Assembly (NCBI GenBank): GCA_020160935.1
Contig: JAIUPL010000022.1
Location: 1-64,000, forward strand
DNA: 64,000 bases
Source: Bacteroidota bacterium
Lineage (GTDB): Bacteria > Bacteroidota > Bacteroidia > Chitinophagales > Saprospiraceae
Direction of reading: 5' to 3'
The notes under the pieces were generated by a model that did not search any database, had not been told where the DNA came from, and saw nothing but the letters and a program-made list of their open reading frames with translations. Within the stretch, counting starts at the first letter, position 1, and each line of letters opens with the position of its first letter. Made by a program: the position numbers and the translations under genes. Positions 42,624 to 52,375 of this stretch are shown one piece after another.

Positions 42624-43046
42624 TTATTTGACGTCGGCCAACGTAGCAACGTTGGGCACAACGATTTTCAGGTCTTTGGGGGCAAAAACGGTGTACGTCA
42701 GGTTTTCACGCAGTACTTCTCCTTTTACCTTGATTTGTTTTTGAATGTTGGGCATCAGGATGTGTAGCACATCACCTTCGACAAGAGAAGAGATGTTGTA
42801 GCGACCTACATTCGCCAGTTCGTTGACCATCGAGTTGTTGCCATTGGCAAGGCTGATTCCGATTTCGACACGAACAGTCGGATTGTTCCAAATCTTTAGG
42901 TCGACATTTCCTGGCAGATCCAGTTTGATCGTGCCTTTGTCTTCAGTGTTAAAAGTTTTTGAAAAAGTTTTGCCCACCGAAGACTGGGCGAGAGATAACA
43001 TGGGGATCGCGAGGAGGATAACAATTGCATTTATTTTGGTTCTCAT
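42624..43046 (-). CDS. Small exported protein, paralogue of the gene at 41815
   Basis: 140 residues with signal peptide (MRTKINAIVILLAIPMLSLAQ). The mature part reads IKLDLPGNVDLKIWNNPTVR, then LANGNNSMVNELANVGRYNI, LHILMPN and LTYTVFAPKDL, with a short C-terminus. The pattern of beta strands and the GRY motif match its neighbour at 41815. It is probably a periplasmic or surface beta-strand protein. It has a proper terminator, unlike its paralogue, which ends at a palindrome. Confidence 0.65.
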   Translation of the reverse strand: MRTKINAIVILLAIPMLSLAQSSVGKTFSKTFNTEDKGTIKLDLPGNVDLKIWNNPTVRVEIGISLANGNNSMVNELANVGRYNISSLVEGDVLHILMPNIQKQIKVKGEVLRENLTYTVFAPKDLKIVVPNVATLADVK

Positions 43047-43234
43047 AACAAACCTCCTTTTTTTATTGTGACAAAGTAAGATTTTAATTTTGGTAAAAGC
43101 AAGTGGTAAAGCAAATTTTATTCTATTCTTAACAACGAAGACAATAGCCTGGAGGTTGGGTCGAGAATTGATTTTTTCGTAAAGTAGCGGTTGAATCCTT
43201 TGGCGTACCTTCGCCCCATCAAACGATTCGATCC

Positions 43235-44614
43235 ATGAAGCAATTCAGATTATTTTTCTTTGTATTCGTTATCCTTTCGGTTACTGCCTGTTCGCCCAGA
43301 ATGGCGGTGAATACTGTGCCGGTTGGGCCTAAAGGCAATGCGGCGCTTCAAAGTGGCCCTATGCTCGGCTACGCCGATATGTTCGAAGTACTCATTTGGA
43401 TTCAAACAAACAGCGCCGCCCAGGTGTATGTAGCGTATTGGGATGTGGAAAAACCGGATATGAAATACACCACCACGCCTGTGACTACGGTCGCGGAGCA
43501 TGGGTTCACGGCAAAATGTATTGCCAACCGCCTGCAACCCGGCAAAAACTACCAATACACCGTTTATCTTAACGGTGGGGCCGTGCAACTGCCATACCCC
43601 ACCACCTTCAAAACACAGGTGCTGTGGCAGTGGCGCACCGATCCGCCCACCTTTACTGTGGCGATGGGCAGTTGCGCATACGTTAATGAACCCGAATACG
43701 ATCGCCCTGGAAAACCTTATGGCTCCGAATACCAGATTTTTGGCAGTATTGCGGCCCAAAAACCGGATGTGATGTTGTGGCTGGGCGACAACTTCTACTA
43801 CCGCGAACCCGACTATTTTACCCGAACAGGTATGTTGCATCGCGCTACGCACACACGCTCCCTGCCGGAAATGCAACCCTTGCTGGCCGCTACGAACAAC
43901 TACGCTATCTGGGACGACCACGACTTTGGCCCCAACGACGCCGACGGCACCTTCATTCACAAGGAAATGGCCTGGGAGGTGTTCCGCGACTTTTGGGGCA
44001 ACCCGACTTTTGGTCTGCCAGGGCAAAAAGGTTGCACTACTGCGTTCAGTTACAATGATGTCGACGTTTTCATGCTCGACAACCGCTATTACCGTACGCC
44101 AGATTACTGCAAAACCTGTCCGGAAAAAACAGCGCTCGGCAAAGAACAACTCGAATGGTTCCTCGAGGCACTGACGACCAGCCGGGCGCCGTTTAAACTG
44201 GTGGCTATTGGCGGGCAACTGCTGACCACCGACGACCACGACGAAACCTATCAACACCTGTACAAAGCCGAACGCGACACCATCCTGGCTCGCATCGAAC
44301 GCGAAGGGATAAAAGGGGTGGTTTTCCTGACGGGTGACCGACATTTTACAGAACTCAGCGCCTTGAAAAACAAGGCGGGCAACTGGGTGTACGACCTGAC
44401 CGTATCGGCGCTTACCTCCGGAGCCTTTGTGGATGCTGGCAAAAAAATAAAAAATGACTTTCGGGTGGATGGCACCGTGGTCGATTACCACAGTTATTCT
44501 GTTTTGCGATTCAGCGGCCCGCGCAAGGAACGCCAGATGCAAATCAATGTGTACGATTCCAATGGCAAGGAACTCTGGACCAAAACCATAGGCCCCGACG
44601 GAAACCTGAAATAA
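43235..44614 (+). CDS. PhoD-like alkaline phosphatase family lipoprotein
   Basis: 459 residues. A lipobox (LSVTAC) follows the signal. An N-terminal fibronectin-like domain (residues about 40-130) and a metallophosphatase domain with MGSCAYVNEPE, MLWLGDNFYYREPD, AIWDDHDFGPNDADG and FLTGDRHFTELS are visible; these are the metal-binding motifs of the PhoD superfamily (D-N, D-D-H-D, G-D-R-H). It probably releases phosphate from esters or cell-wall polymers outside the inner membrane. A possible promoter lies near 43205 (TACCTTCG). Confidence 0.9.
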   Translation: MKQFRLFFFVFVILSVTACSPRMAVNTVPVGPKGNAALQSGPMLGYADMFEVLIWIQTNSAAQVYVAYWDVEKPDMKYTTTPVTTVAEHGFTAKCIANRLQPGKNYQYTVYLNGGAVQLPYPTTFKTQVLWQWRTDPPTFTVAMGSCAYVNEPEYDRPGKPYGSEYQIFGSIAAQKPDVMLWLGDNFYYREPDYFTRTGMLHRATHTRSLPEMQPLLAATNNYAIWDDHDFGPNDADGTFIHKEMAWEVFRDFWGNPTFGLPGQKGCTTAFSYNDVDVFMLDNRYYRTPDYCKTCPEKTALGKEQLEWFLEALTTSRAPFKLVAIGGQLLTTDDHDETYQHLYKAERDTILARIEREGIKGVVFLTGDRHFTELSALKNKAGNWVYDLTVSALTSGAFVDAGKKIKNDFRVDGTVVDYHSYSVLRFSGPRKERQMQINVYDSNGKELWTKTIGPDGNLK

Positions 44615-44692
44615 TCGTGGTATTTTGGCCGCCTGGAATATTCGCCCAAAGAGGAATCCGGCAAACGACCAATTTGCCCAAAATTAACAAGA

Positions 44693-45742
44693 ATGGCATC
44701 TCCTAACCAACCAGTAGGCGTACTGGGCTCGGGCAGTTTCGGAACTGCGGTAGCCAACCTGCTGGCATATAACTCGGACGTATTTCTCTTCAGCCGAAAA
44801 CCTGAAGTAGTCGATGCGATCAATGAAACCCGACACCACCTCGGCGTAGAAATATCCGAACGGGTACGGGCTACCAGCGATCTGGCAGAACTGGCTGCCC
44901 GTTGTACCCTGATTTTTCCAATTGTGCCGTCGAACAGTTTTCGTAGCATGATGCAGGCGTTGGCGCCTCACTTGCGCCCCCACCACATCATCATACACGG
45001 CACAAAGGGCTTCGACCTGAAAGACATCGAAGAAAACGACCTGGAAAAACCGGGGCTTGTGCTCACGCGCGCCAACGTGCGCACCATGAGCGAAGTAGTG
45101 CGCGAGGAAAGCAGCGTCGTGCGGGTTGGGTGCCTGTCGGGCCCCAACCTCGCTGCCGAAATCATGGCAGGGCAACCAGCCGCCACCCTTGTAGGCAGCC
45201 GATTCCGGGAAGTGATTCAGGCAGGTCAAACAGCCCTCAACAGTTCGAAATTTCATGTATTTGGCTCGTACGACATCCTCGGCGCCGAACTGGCCGGTGC
45301 GCTCAAAAACATCATTGCGCTGGGATCCGGCGTAATAGGTGGCCTGGGGCTGGGCCGCAATATTCAGGGCCTGCTCATCGCGCGCGGCCTCGCTGAAATG
45401 GTTTATTTCGGTAAATCACTCGGCGCTACCAGCCACGCTTTTGTAGGGGTGGCCGGCATTGGCGACCTCGTCGCCACCGCCACGAGTACCAACAGCCGCA
45501 ACTACTCCTTCGGAATGCGGCTGGCCAAAGGCGAATCCACCGAACACATCCGCGAACACATGCCCGAACTGGCCGAGGGCGTGCGCACCCTGCGCATCGC
45601 CCACCAACTGGCCCGCCAGCACAAACTCCACGTACCCATCACCTCCATGCTCTATGCTGTGGTGTTTGAAAAATACCCCATCGAAAAAGCCCTGGAGTTT
45701 TTGATGACCTACCCTTATGCGATAGACGTAGACTTTCTTTAG
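44693..45742 (+). CDS. gpsA: Glycerol-3-phosphate dehydrogenase [NAD(P)+]
   Basis: 349 residues. The N-terminal Rossmann motif GVLGSGSFGTAVANLL is followed by the GpsA catalytic Lys region (VGCLSGPNLAAEIMAG; LAGALKNIIALGSGVIGGLG) and the C-terminal helical domain (AEGVRTLRIAHQLARQ). It reduces dihydroxyacetone phosphate to sn-glycerol 3-phosphate for phospholipid synthesis. The stop TAG abuts the TTTAGAGG border of a one-sided repeat arm. Confidence 0.96.
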   Translation: MASPNQPVGVLGSGSFGTAVANLLAYNSDVFLFSRKPEVVDAINETRHHLGVEISERVRATSDLAELAARCTLIFPIVPSNSFRSMMQALAPHLRPHHIIIHGTKGFDLKDIEENDLEKPGLVLTRANVRTMSEVVREESSVVRVGCLSGPNLAAEIMAGQPAATLVGSRFREVIQAGQTALNSSKFHVFGSYDILGAELAGALKNIIALGSGVIGGLGLGRNIQGLLIARGLAEMVYFGKSLGATSHAFVGVAGIGDLVATATSTNSRNYSFGMRLAKGESTEHIREHMPELAEGVRTLRIAHQLARQHKLHVPITSMLYAVVFEKYPIEKALEFLMTYPYAIDVDFL

Positions 45743-45826
45743 AGGTGAGAGGTGAGAGAGTGAGAGAGTGAGAGAGTGAGAGATGTGAGAGTGTGAGACG
45801 GTGAGAAATGTGAGAGATATGAGAAG
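45736..45826. repeat. One-sided GTGAGAG arm after gpsA
   Basis: TTTAGAGGTGAGAGG and about ten degenerate GTGAGAGA units without a mirrored partner. In place of the second arm, two REP units follow, as if the right half of a palindrome had been replaced. It opens the 410-base gap to 46152. Confidence 0.88.
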
Positions 45827-45842
45827 GGAGCCATCACGGTAT

Positions 45843-45886
45843 AGCCCTGAAAGGGCGTCTGCAGTAGCACAGGGCAACGCCCTGTG
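45843..45886 (+). repeat. 44-bp REP unit, tandem copy 1
   Basis: AGCCCTGAAAGGGCG, a 10-base linker TCTGCAGTAG, then CACAGGGCAACGCCCTGTG. Confidence 0.9.
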
Positions 45887-45906
45887 AATAAAAAACACAT
45901 AAGTAT

Positions 45907-45950
45907 AGCCCTGAAAGGGCGTCTGCAATAGTACAGGGCAACGCCCTGTG
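45907..45950 (+). repeat. 44-bp REP unit, tandem copy 2
   Basis: A direct repeat of the unit at 45843, differing at few bases. A decayed third copy (GGCAACGCCCTGTGGCG) is visible near 45983-46000. Confidence 0.9.
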
Positions 45951-46054
45951 AATAAAAAATGTGAATAAAACACCACGCGCGTCGGCAACGCCCTGTGGCG
46001 AAGGCATTCGCCCACCATACCATCCCCACATTTTTTTGTATTCCCACATTGCAA

Positions 46055-46062
46055 TACATTTG
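46055..46062 (+). promoter_or_regulatory. -7 box (TACATTTG)
   Basis: TAnnTTTG match with TTTG 16 bases upstream (46035-46038), which is short spacing. It lies 90 bases before the start of the large gene at 46153. Confidence 0.45.
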
Positions 46063-46152
46063 TAAGTCAATGAGTTGTATTCGTATATGCCGGATGCAGG
46101 CAAAGCGTCTGTTTCTCAGCATATACCCATCATGTTCTTACGCCACAGTTAC

Positions 46153-49100
46153 ATGCGTTATCTCGTACTATCCATCTTTGTACTAACCACTCTGGCGCTT
46201 TCCGCGCAACGCTCCGATACAGAGCGCAGGCATTACCGCCCGAGCCGCAGTTTTCTGGAAAATTCTGATGAAAACTGCTACGAAGCCACGCGGAAAGAAG
46301 CCGACCGTGCTTTCGCGCAGCGTTGTTGGGAGGATGCAAGCCTCTTGTACCGCGCTGCCAAAAACTGCGCAGATGCCGACCAAAAACGCCGACAGGAAAT
46401 GAGCGACCGCCTTGAAGCCTGCCGTGCGGCTGCAGAACAGGAAATCATCAATCGGGAACGCCATGCCATCGCTGCCAACCGGGCCGACGACTCGCGCGAA
46501 CTGCTACGACATGCCGACCGCTCGCTGGCTTATCGAATGGCGGATTTTGCCAATTCATACATAGCGCCGCCGGGAGAAGACAACCCCGACTGCCAGCAGG
46601 CTATGTTCGACGCCTGGTATGCGTCGCCGGGCGCCATTGGTGCGCCACAGGCCCCAGGTATCCAGGCGCCATTTTGTTACCAACTGGGCGACAACCTGGG
46701 CGGCCAACTCATTGTACATTTTGCAGGACAGGGGAAACAGAAAAAAATTTACGCGTTTTCTGCCCAGGAGCACAAGTTGTACCACTGGGACGCCAATACC
46801 CTCGAACAGGGTGCTACCGCTCCGATTGACCCCTCTATCACCGGTTTTGAAGTGGCGCCTGATGGCAACACTTTTTTACTGTATTCGGATAAATTGCTGA
46901 TTTTCTGGCGGAAAGGGCGTGAAGCCTACCGATTGAACGTAGCGCGCCTGCACAACTTCTGTTTCAGCGAACGGGGTGATGAATTTTTCCTGCTGGACAC
47001 CATTGAAAAGAAAATAGACGTGCTCACTCTCAAGGAAGTGTACCAGAGTGTGAACAACGCTAAAATGCAAAAACAACGGAAACTGGAAGAAACCCTTCAG
47101 CCGCCCACATTTAGGCCCTGGGTGACGGGAGTAGGGCCTGGAGTACTAAATTTGGCTGTGTACAAAGGCAATATGTGGCTGGGTTATGCCGACAGCCTCG
47201 TGGTATTGCAAAAAATACCAGGTGGGCAGGGCTGGAAATTGGCGAGAAACATACCGCTCCCGTTTAAGGATCAAAATATTTCAGCAAGCGGCAATGTCAT
47301 GCAATTGTATCCTGAGGATGAAATGATGTTGGCATGCGAAGGCAAAACATCTTATGTTTTGCACCTGCCGGAAGACAGCAATGAACAGCCCAAACCGATA
47401 GCGCTCAACGGTTACTTACTGGCTTCACAACCCGGTAAACAAGTGGCTACCTTGCAATCGGAATACAATGGGGAAAGTGGTAACATCCTTGTGTACAATG
47501 CATTGGGCGAAGTGCTTGCTCTGACATCTGTTCCCGATCTTGAATATTACAACCTCCTGTCCGGCGCCTTCGACCCTGACGGTCAGTGGCTGGTACTGCC
47601 TTCCATCAGTGGTGTGTTGCATTGCTGGCGACTGCAAGACCATGGGCAGAATATTTTTTACAAATTTTCTTCAGATGCAGAACTCGTTACCGACATCAGC
47701 CCCGACGGGCACTGCTATGCCTCCTATGCGGCGCATCAAATCAGCATTTGTGATGGCCGCCAGCCGGGCACTGCAACGAATAAATTGCGCGTAAACGACT
47801 CGTTTTCTACCTTCGATTTCTTTTCCGACCGGCTGGCCAACCACTGGATAGCAACACCGTGGCGTGGCGATTCGATGTTGGTATGGAACTGGGAGAAAAA
47901 CAAAAAATGGTGGCTGCCGCTGCCCTTGCTTCCTCAATTCCCCGTCGCGTTTACATCCGACGAACGATACCTCGCAGCGGCATATTCCGATGGACAAATC
48001 CGTGTGTACGACCTGTCGAACGGGCAGGTAGCATCTACCCGATCGTATTCGGGTGAAATAGTGGAAATGAAATTTTTGCCGGTTTCCAATGAATTGATCC
48101 TCTTGCAGCAAAGCAAGTCCAACTACGACTACACTACCAAAACCCTGCTGCGCATCATCCATCCCTTCAAAAATGAGTACAAGCAGCGCACTATGCGCCT
48201 GCATGAATACAATATTTACCTGCTGGATGTGTCTTCGCAAGGCGATCTGCTGGCGGTATCGGATGGGCAGGACATCCGTATTTTTCATACCGATGACCTG
48301 ACCGATGAAGTGGTGCAAATTGTTCCAACTGGGGAAGGTTCTGTGCAAGGCACGAGCGCCTCGGTGCTGGCCATCCGTTTTTCTCCCGACGGGCGTTCGC
48401 TGATGACTACTTACAGCGACCACAGCACGGTGTCGTGGAGTACCGAAACGGGCCTGCCCAATTTCAAACTGCAACTACCGGCCCAAGCCAATGAAATGTC
48501 TTTTTCGCGGATTCGGATGTTGCCTGAAGATAATCTCTTGTGCCTGATGTCGCCTGGTGAGGCCATTTTGATTCGCTCGCTTGACCCCGCAGCCATTCGG
48601 GCGGCCGTGCAGCCCCCCAACTACAGCCTGATTGCTTTCACCCCCGATCAGATACGGAAATACAGCCTCGATCAGGCGCTCAACTATGAAGGGAATTTTG
48701 AACGATTGGCTAATTCGAAGGATATTCCGCTCATCAAATCCTTTTTCAGTTATTACTACCAGCAAGCCCGATTGAGCAGCAATATCGATCAGGTGAGTGA
48801 ATACTGCGACCGCGCATTTGTGCTGTATTCACAGCTCGAACCGGATACCCGCAGTGAACTAAGGCCAACCATGCTGGCTATGTATAGCAATTTTATCTGG
48901 AAATGGCTGCTGCGCGATCACCCCGAAAAGGCCGAACAGGTACTGCAATTTGTAAACAAACAATTCGGAAAACCTTTCGAAGTAACCCTGTCAGAAGCGC
49001 ATGTCGCATTGGTAAAAGGTGGGCCTGACGACCTGCGCCGCGCTGTCAGGTTGTATGCCGACTGGATTATCAGAATGACCACCGAACTGGTACCGGAAGT

Positions 49101-50631
49101 ATATGTAGATCCTTCTCTGAATAACATTTTTGAAGATTTCGTTCAACTGGCAGAGTTTGAACTCATTGGCGAGACCCAGATCAATTGCCTGTGCGGTATG
49201 TTCGATGCCTGGGATAATTTTGTACTGTGCTCCCAACAAGCCAGGGACGTACAAGCGGCGCCATTCGACCAGGAAACGCGCCTTCGCTGGAATATTTACA
49301 AAAAAATACACCTGAGCAACCAGAACAAACCGTTTGCCGTGATGCTCAAACTACAGGAAGATGCCCGGGCGGATGCGCTACAACTGGCCAAAATGAAACC
49401 GACAATCGGAAGGGGACAACTCGAAATATTATCTAATATGATCGCTGAAACGTACCTCAGTTGGGCGCGTTTCGAGCAAAGCAGCGACAAAGGAATAGAA
49501 TTGTGCCGAAAGGGAATCAGGGTGCTCGAAGAAATAGGGCCATTTACCCAGCGAAAAGAACAAACCAGACTCGAAACCCTCGCACGGCTGTATTCCGACC
49601 TGGCATCCAACCTTTTTGAACGCGAACAATACGAGGCGAGTCTCGAAAACTGCAAAAAAGCGTATGAGGTCAGCGAGAAAATGTGGGCGGCCGTCACCGA
49701 TACCATTTACTTAGGCTCCTATTCTTACCTTATTCTCACCCCTCAGTTGATTACGCTTGGCAATGCCTCTCTCATGCTGGGCGATTTCGTTACGGCTCGC
49801 AATGCATTTGAAGAAGCGGCCAGTATTGGCAGCAATAGTTACAATTCCTATTTGCTCGCGCATGTTGATCTGATGGAAGGCAAGGAAATCGATGCATTTC
49901 TGAACTATGGCGGTATTCAAAATACGGAAGAACTGGGCAATGCACTGTTTGATTTGCAGCGTTTATCCGAGCATTTTCCGGCACGCAAAGACTCCATTCT
50001 TGCCTTTATGCCTCGCCTAAAAAATGCCTGGCTTGCCAACCACACCCGTTCAAGTGCGCTGGAAGTAGATTACCGTTTTGCCACCCTTCTGGCACATCAT
50101 TCCTTTTCTACAGAGCACTATGCACAAGCATTGGAGTGGAATATGCGCGCTATGGAATCCGTGGAACAATTGATCCGAAACAAAAATACTACCTTCCCCT
50201 GGGGCCAGTCCTGGGTAGAAACGGCTCAGAATCAGTCTTTTTACTTGTTATTCAACTCCTTAAAAGATACTTCTCTGCTCACCAAAGCCATAGAAATGGC
50301 CCAGAAAACGGAAGAGAAATCCCGGCAGCCTTCCGATGGCTACGACTATCCGCTTTCCGAATACGTCCAGACCAACCTGGCACATGCCTACCTGCTCCGC
50401 AATCGGCCTGGCGACCGGGAAAAAGCAATAGAAACCTATCGCAAATTTGTGGAATCCGAGAATGCCCCGCTGAATGGATACTGGGAAACACTGGAAAAAG
50501 ATTTCAGGGACCTGCACAACGCAGGTATTCAATGGCCCGATCTGAAAAACGTGATCAAAACCATTCTGCCGTCTTATGTACCGCTGTCGGATGTGGATTG
50601 GCGGGGAATAGGGGTAATGGATGCCGACTAG
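46153..50631 (+). CDS. Very large exported beta-propeller/TPR protein
   Basis: About 1492 residues; ATG 46132 would add seven. Signal peptide MRYLVLSIFVLTTLALSAQ. Residues about 30-120 are a helical, Cys-containing region (ARAEQE-type helices). From about 200 to 850 there are repeated WD40/propeller-like blades (FEVAPDGNTFLLYSDKLLIF, AFDPDGQWLVLPSISGVLHC, AIRFSPDGRSLMTTYSDHST). From about 860 to 1480 the sequence is helical with TPR-like pairs (ASLENCKKAYEVSEKMW, NLAHAYLLRNRPGDREKAIE). No T9SS domain or membrane segment was found. It is probably a periplasmic or surface scaffold; no function can be named. Confidence 0.75.
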   Translation: MRYLVLSIFVLTTLALSAQRSDTERRHYRPSRSFLENSDENCYEATRKEADRAFAQRCWEDASLLYRAAKNCADADQKRRQEMSDRLEACRAAAEQEIINRERHAIAANRADDSRELLRHADRSLAYRMADFANSYIAPPGEDNPDCQQAMFDAWYASPGAIGAPQAPGIQAPFCYQLGDNLGGQLIVHFAGQGKQKKIYAFSAQEHKLYHWDANTLEQGATAPIDPSITGFEVAPDGNTFLLYSDKLLIFWRKGREAYRLNVARLHNFCFSERGDEFFLLDTIEKKIDVLTLKEVYQSVNNAKMQKQRKLEETLQPPTFRPWVTGVGPGVLNLAVYKGNMWLGYADSLVVLQKIPGGQGWKLARNIPLPFKDQNISASGNVMQLYPEDEMMLACEGKTSYVLHLPEDSNEQPKPIALNGYLLASQPGKQVATLQSEYNGESGNILVYNALGEVLALTSVPDLEYYNLLSGAFDPDGQWLVLPSISGVLHCWRLQDHGQNIFYKFSSDAELVTDISPDGHCYASYAAHQISICDGRQPGTATNKLRVNDSFSTFDFFSDRLANHWIATPWRGDSMLVWNWEKNKKWWLPLPLLPQFPVAFTSDERYLAAAYSDGQIRVYDLSNGQVASTRSYSGEIVEMKFLPVSNELILLQQSKSNYDYTTKTLLRIIHPFKNEYKQRTMRLHEYNIYLLDVSSQGDLLAVSDGQDIRIFHTDDLTDEVVQIVPTGEGSVQGTSASVLAIRFSPDGRSLMTTYSDHSTVSWSTETGLPNFKLQLPAQANEMSFSRIRMLPEDNLLCLMSPGEAILIRSLDPAAIRAAVQPPNYSLIAFTPDQIRKYSLDQALNYEGNFERLANSKDIPLIKSFFSYYYQQARLSSNIDQVSEYCDRAFVLYSQLEPDTRSELRPTMLAMYSNFIWKWLLRDHPEKAEQVLQFVNKQFGKPFEVTLSEAHVALVKGGPDDLRRAVRLYADWIIRMTTELVPEVYVDPSLNNIFEDFVQLAEFELIGETQINCLCGMFDAWDNFVLCSQQARDVQAAPFDQETRLRWNIYKKIHLSNQNKPFAVMLKLQEDARADALQLAKMKPTIGRGQLEILSNMIAETYLSWARFEQSSDKGIELCRKGIRVLEEIGPFTQRKEQTRLETLARLYSDLASNLFEREQYEASLENCKKAYEVSEKMWAAVTDTIYLGSYSYLILTPQLITLGNASLMLGDFVTARNAFEEAASIGSNSYNSYLLAHVDLMEGKEIDAFLNYGGIQNTEELGNALFDLQRLSEHFPARKDSILAFMPRLKNAWLANHTRSSALEVDYRFATLLAHHSFSTEHYAQALEWNMRAMESVEQLIRNKNTTFPWGQSWVETAQNQSFYLLFNSLKDTSLLTKAIEMAQKTEEKSRQPSDGYDYPLSEYVQTNLAHAYLLRNRPGDREKAIETYRKFVESENAPLNGYWETLEKDFRDLHNAGIQWPDLKNVIKTILPSYVPLSDVDWRGIGVMDAD

Positions 50632-50854
50632 GAAACACGGATTGCGCGGATTGAAATACGGATTTTCACAGATTGGGAAACACGGATTGCACGGATTTAA
50701 GACGGATATTCACAGATGGCGTTCCCAATAACGAGAGAGGCGATGACCATCATGTCATCGCCTCTCTCATTATTACAGTCTGTCACTATCAACAAACCAA
50801 ATCTGTGAAAATCCGTCTTACATCCGCGCAATCCGTGTTTCAATCCGTGTTTTT
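50631..50854. repeat. Composite palindrome, ACACGGATTGC arms
   Basis: GAAACACGGATTGCGCGGATT and similar 10- to 20-base units at 50632-50712 are mirrored at about 50795-50850. The core is a perfect 16-bp hairpin, GAGAGAGGCGATGAC ... GTCATCGCCTCTCTC, at about 50732-50770. It lies between convergent genes and abuts both stop codons. Confidence 0.92.
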
Positions 50855-52067
50855 ATGCTGTCGCGTGCGTTTTCCCTCTCATATAAAACCACAACAATCC
50901 GAACGCCACGATCAGAATGAGCGGGAAGGTGAGCAGGTGCTGCAGCGTTTCCTGTCCGGCTACCAGATCGGCAGCATCGCCGGTAAGGCCTTGCGCCTGT
51001 GCTGTCATACGCGATTTGTCGAGCCAGCCACCTACAATAGGCTGCGCAATGGCCGTAGCAAACATACCTGCGCCACCCATCAGCGACATGCCCAGGGCGC
51101 CTGATTTGGGAATGTATTCACCGGTAAAGCCCAACATCGTAGGCCAGAAATAACAAACGCCGATGGCAAACAAAATAGCCGAAACATACACCATACTGCC
51201 TGTCGCGGTGCTCATCAGGTAGATACCGATGGCGGCAATGATGGAGCCGCCCCACAGTACACCCGTCGGGTTGAGGCGGTGGATGATCGGGCCGGCAAAA
51301 TAGCGGCCTACGGCCATCAGGCCCGTTACCATGGCCAGAATCAGCATCGGCTGCGCACCGCCCGCTTTAGCCAGCAGGCGCTCTACCCATTGCTGGGTGC
51401 TGAGTTCAGTATTGGCGGTGAGTACCATGCAGAAAATCATAAACAGGTACAAAGGTGAAAAAATACCCGCCAGGTTCTGACTCAAAGGCGCCTGTCCGGA
51501 AGATTCGCGGTCGGGGAAACTTTGCCCCCAGAACAAATAGGCATAAATAGCCGTCGGAATCAGCATAATAGCAATCTGTGCCTGCCAACCCATGCCTGCA
51601 TTCGACATAAACTGCGAAATCAGTGAGCCCAGGAAAATACCGCCCGGAAACCATACGTGAAATTTGTTCAGCATGGTGGTCCGGTTTTCCTTGAACATGT
51701 TGGAAATCATCGGATTGCAGGCGGCTTCCACCGTTCCGTTGCCGAAGCCCACAAAGAAATTGGACAACAACAGCAGTCCGAAGCCATTGGCGCCCAGGGT
51801 CATTACAATACCCAGCACGTGCGATGCCAGGGCAATGTACATCATGCGTTTGGGGCCGAATTCATTGTAGAGCCAGCCGCCCACCATGGTGGCAATCGGG
51901 AAGCCCAGAATGGCCATTTGGTTGATATAACCCAACTGGGTGTCGCTGAGGCCGAATTTCCGGGACAATTCTCCCAAAATGCCCGCCCGAATGGCGAAAG
52001 CAAAGGCAGTGGTAATCAGGGCAAAACAACTGGCCGTAAACAGCCTGGAAGTGTTGATGTTGCTCAT
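50853..52067 (-). CDS. Major facilitator superfamily permease
   Basis: 404 residues with about twelve membrane helices. The loop-2/3 signature appears as GGWLYNEFGPKRMMYIALASH. The family resembles the fucose/nucleoside-type MFS symporters of Bacteroidota (ACNPMISNMFKENRTTMLNKF, VWFPGGIFLGSLI), in which an N-P pair follows helix 4; the substrate is not predictable, but a sugar or related solute is likely. A -7 box lies at 52109. It ends (TAA) at a palindrome border. Confidence 0.85.
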   Translation of the reverse strand: MSNINTSRLFTASCFALITTAFAFAIRAGILGELSRKFGLSDTQLGYINQMAILGFPIATMVGGWLYNEFGPKRMMYIALASHVLGIVMTLGANGFGLLLLSNFFVGFGNGTVEAACNPMISNMFKENRTTMLNKFHVWFPGGIFLGSLISQFMSNAGMGWQAQIAIMLIPTAIYAYLFWGQSFPDRESSGQAPLSQNLAGIFSPLYLFMIFCMVLTANTELSTQQWVERLLAKAGGAQPMLILAMVTGLMAVGRYFAGPIIHRLNPTGVLWGGSIIAAIGIYLMSTATGSMVYVSAILFAIGVCYFWPTMLGFTGEYIPKSGALGMSLMGGAGMFATAIAQPIVGGWLDKSRMTAQAQGLTGDAADLVAGQETLQHLLTFPLILIVAFGLLWFYMRGKTHATA

Positions 52068-52108
52068 GCAAGTATCAGGTGTGTTTCGTGATTGAAATTT
52101 AGAACGGC

Positions 52109-52116
52109 CAAATGTA
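52109..52116 (-). promoter_or_regulatory. -7 box (TACATTTG) for the permease
   Basis: TAnnTTTG on the minus strand, 41 bases before the start at 52067. Confidence 0.45.
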
Positions 52117-52213
52117 GAAATGTCAGAATTGTTTTCTGCAAAATCTTTTAAAGGCTTTTTATTTTTTTGTAAAAAACTGCAAATCCGGAGTGGGTAACGC
52201 GATCAATAACAAA

Positions 52214-52326
52214 GGCGAACTCTACGCTTTGTGTCCCTTGTGAAACCTTGGTGTCCCTCGTGGTAAAAAATTTTAACCACCAAGTTCGCAAAGGTTTCAC
52301 AAGGGACACAAAGCGTAGAGTTCGCC
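52214..52326. repeat. Palindrome with perfect 36-bp arms
   Basis: GGCGAACTCTACGC...AAACCTT (52214-52249) is exactly mirrored at 52291-52326. The inner part holds a smaller mirror (GGTGT...GTGGT / AACCACCAAG). The arms carry GTGTCCCTTGTG and GCGTAGAGTTCGCC, so the GTAGAGT motif of the other cores appears here at the outer edge. It is the main content of the 361-base gap between the permease and the tRNA. Confidence 0.93.
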
Positions 52327-52375
52327 ATTTTTTCAAAGAGATAAATTGGAAAGGGACTGAAACCTTCGTTTCGGA

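Noticed and set aside
43250-44542. Minus-strand open frame opposite the PhoD-like gene
   Set aside because: Same reason: the sense frame is a known family with intact motifs.
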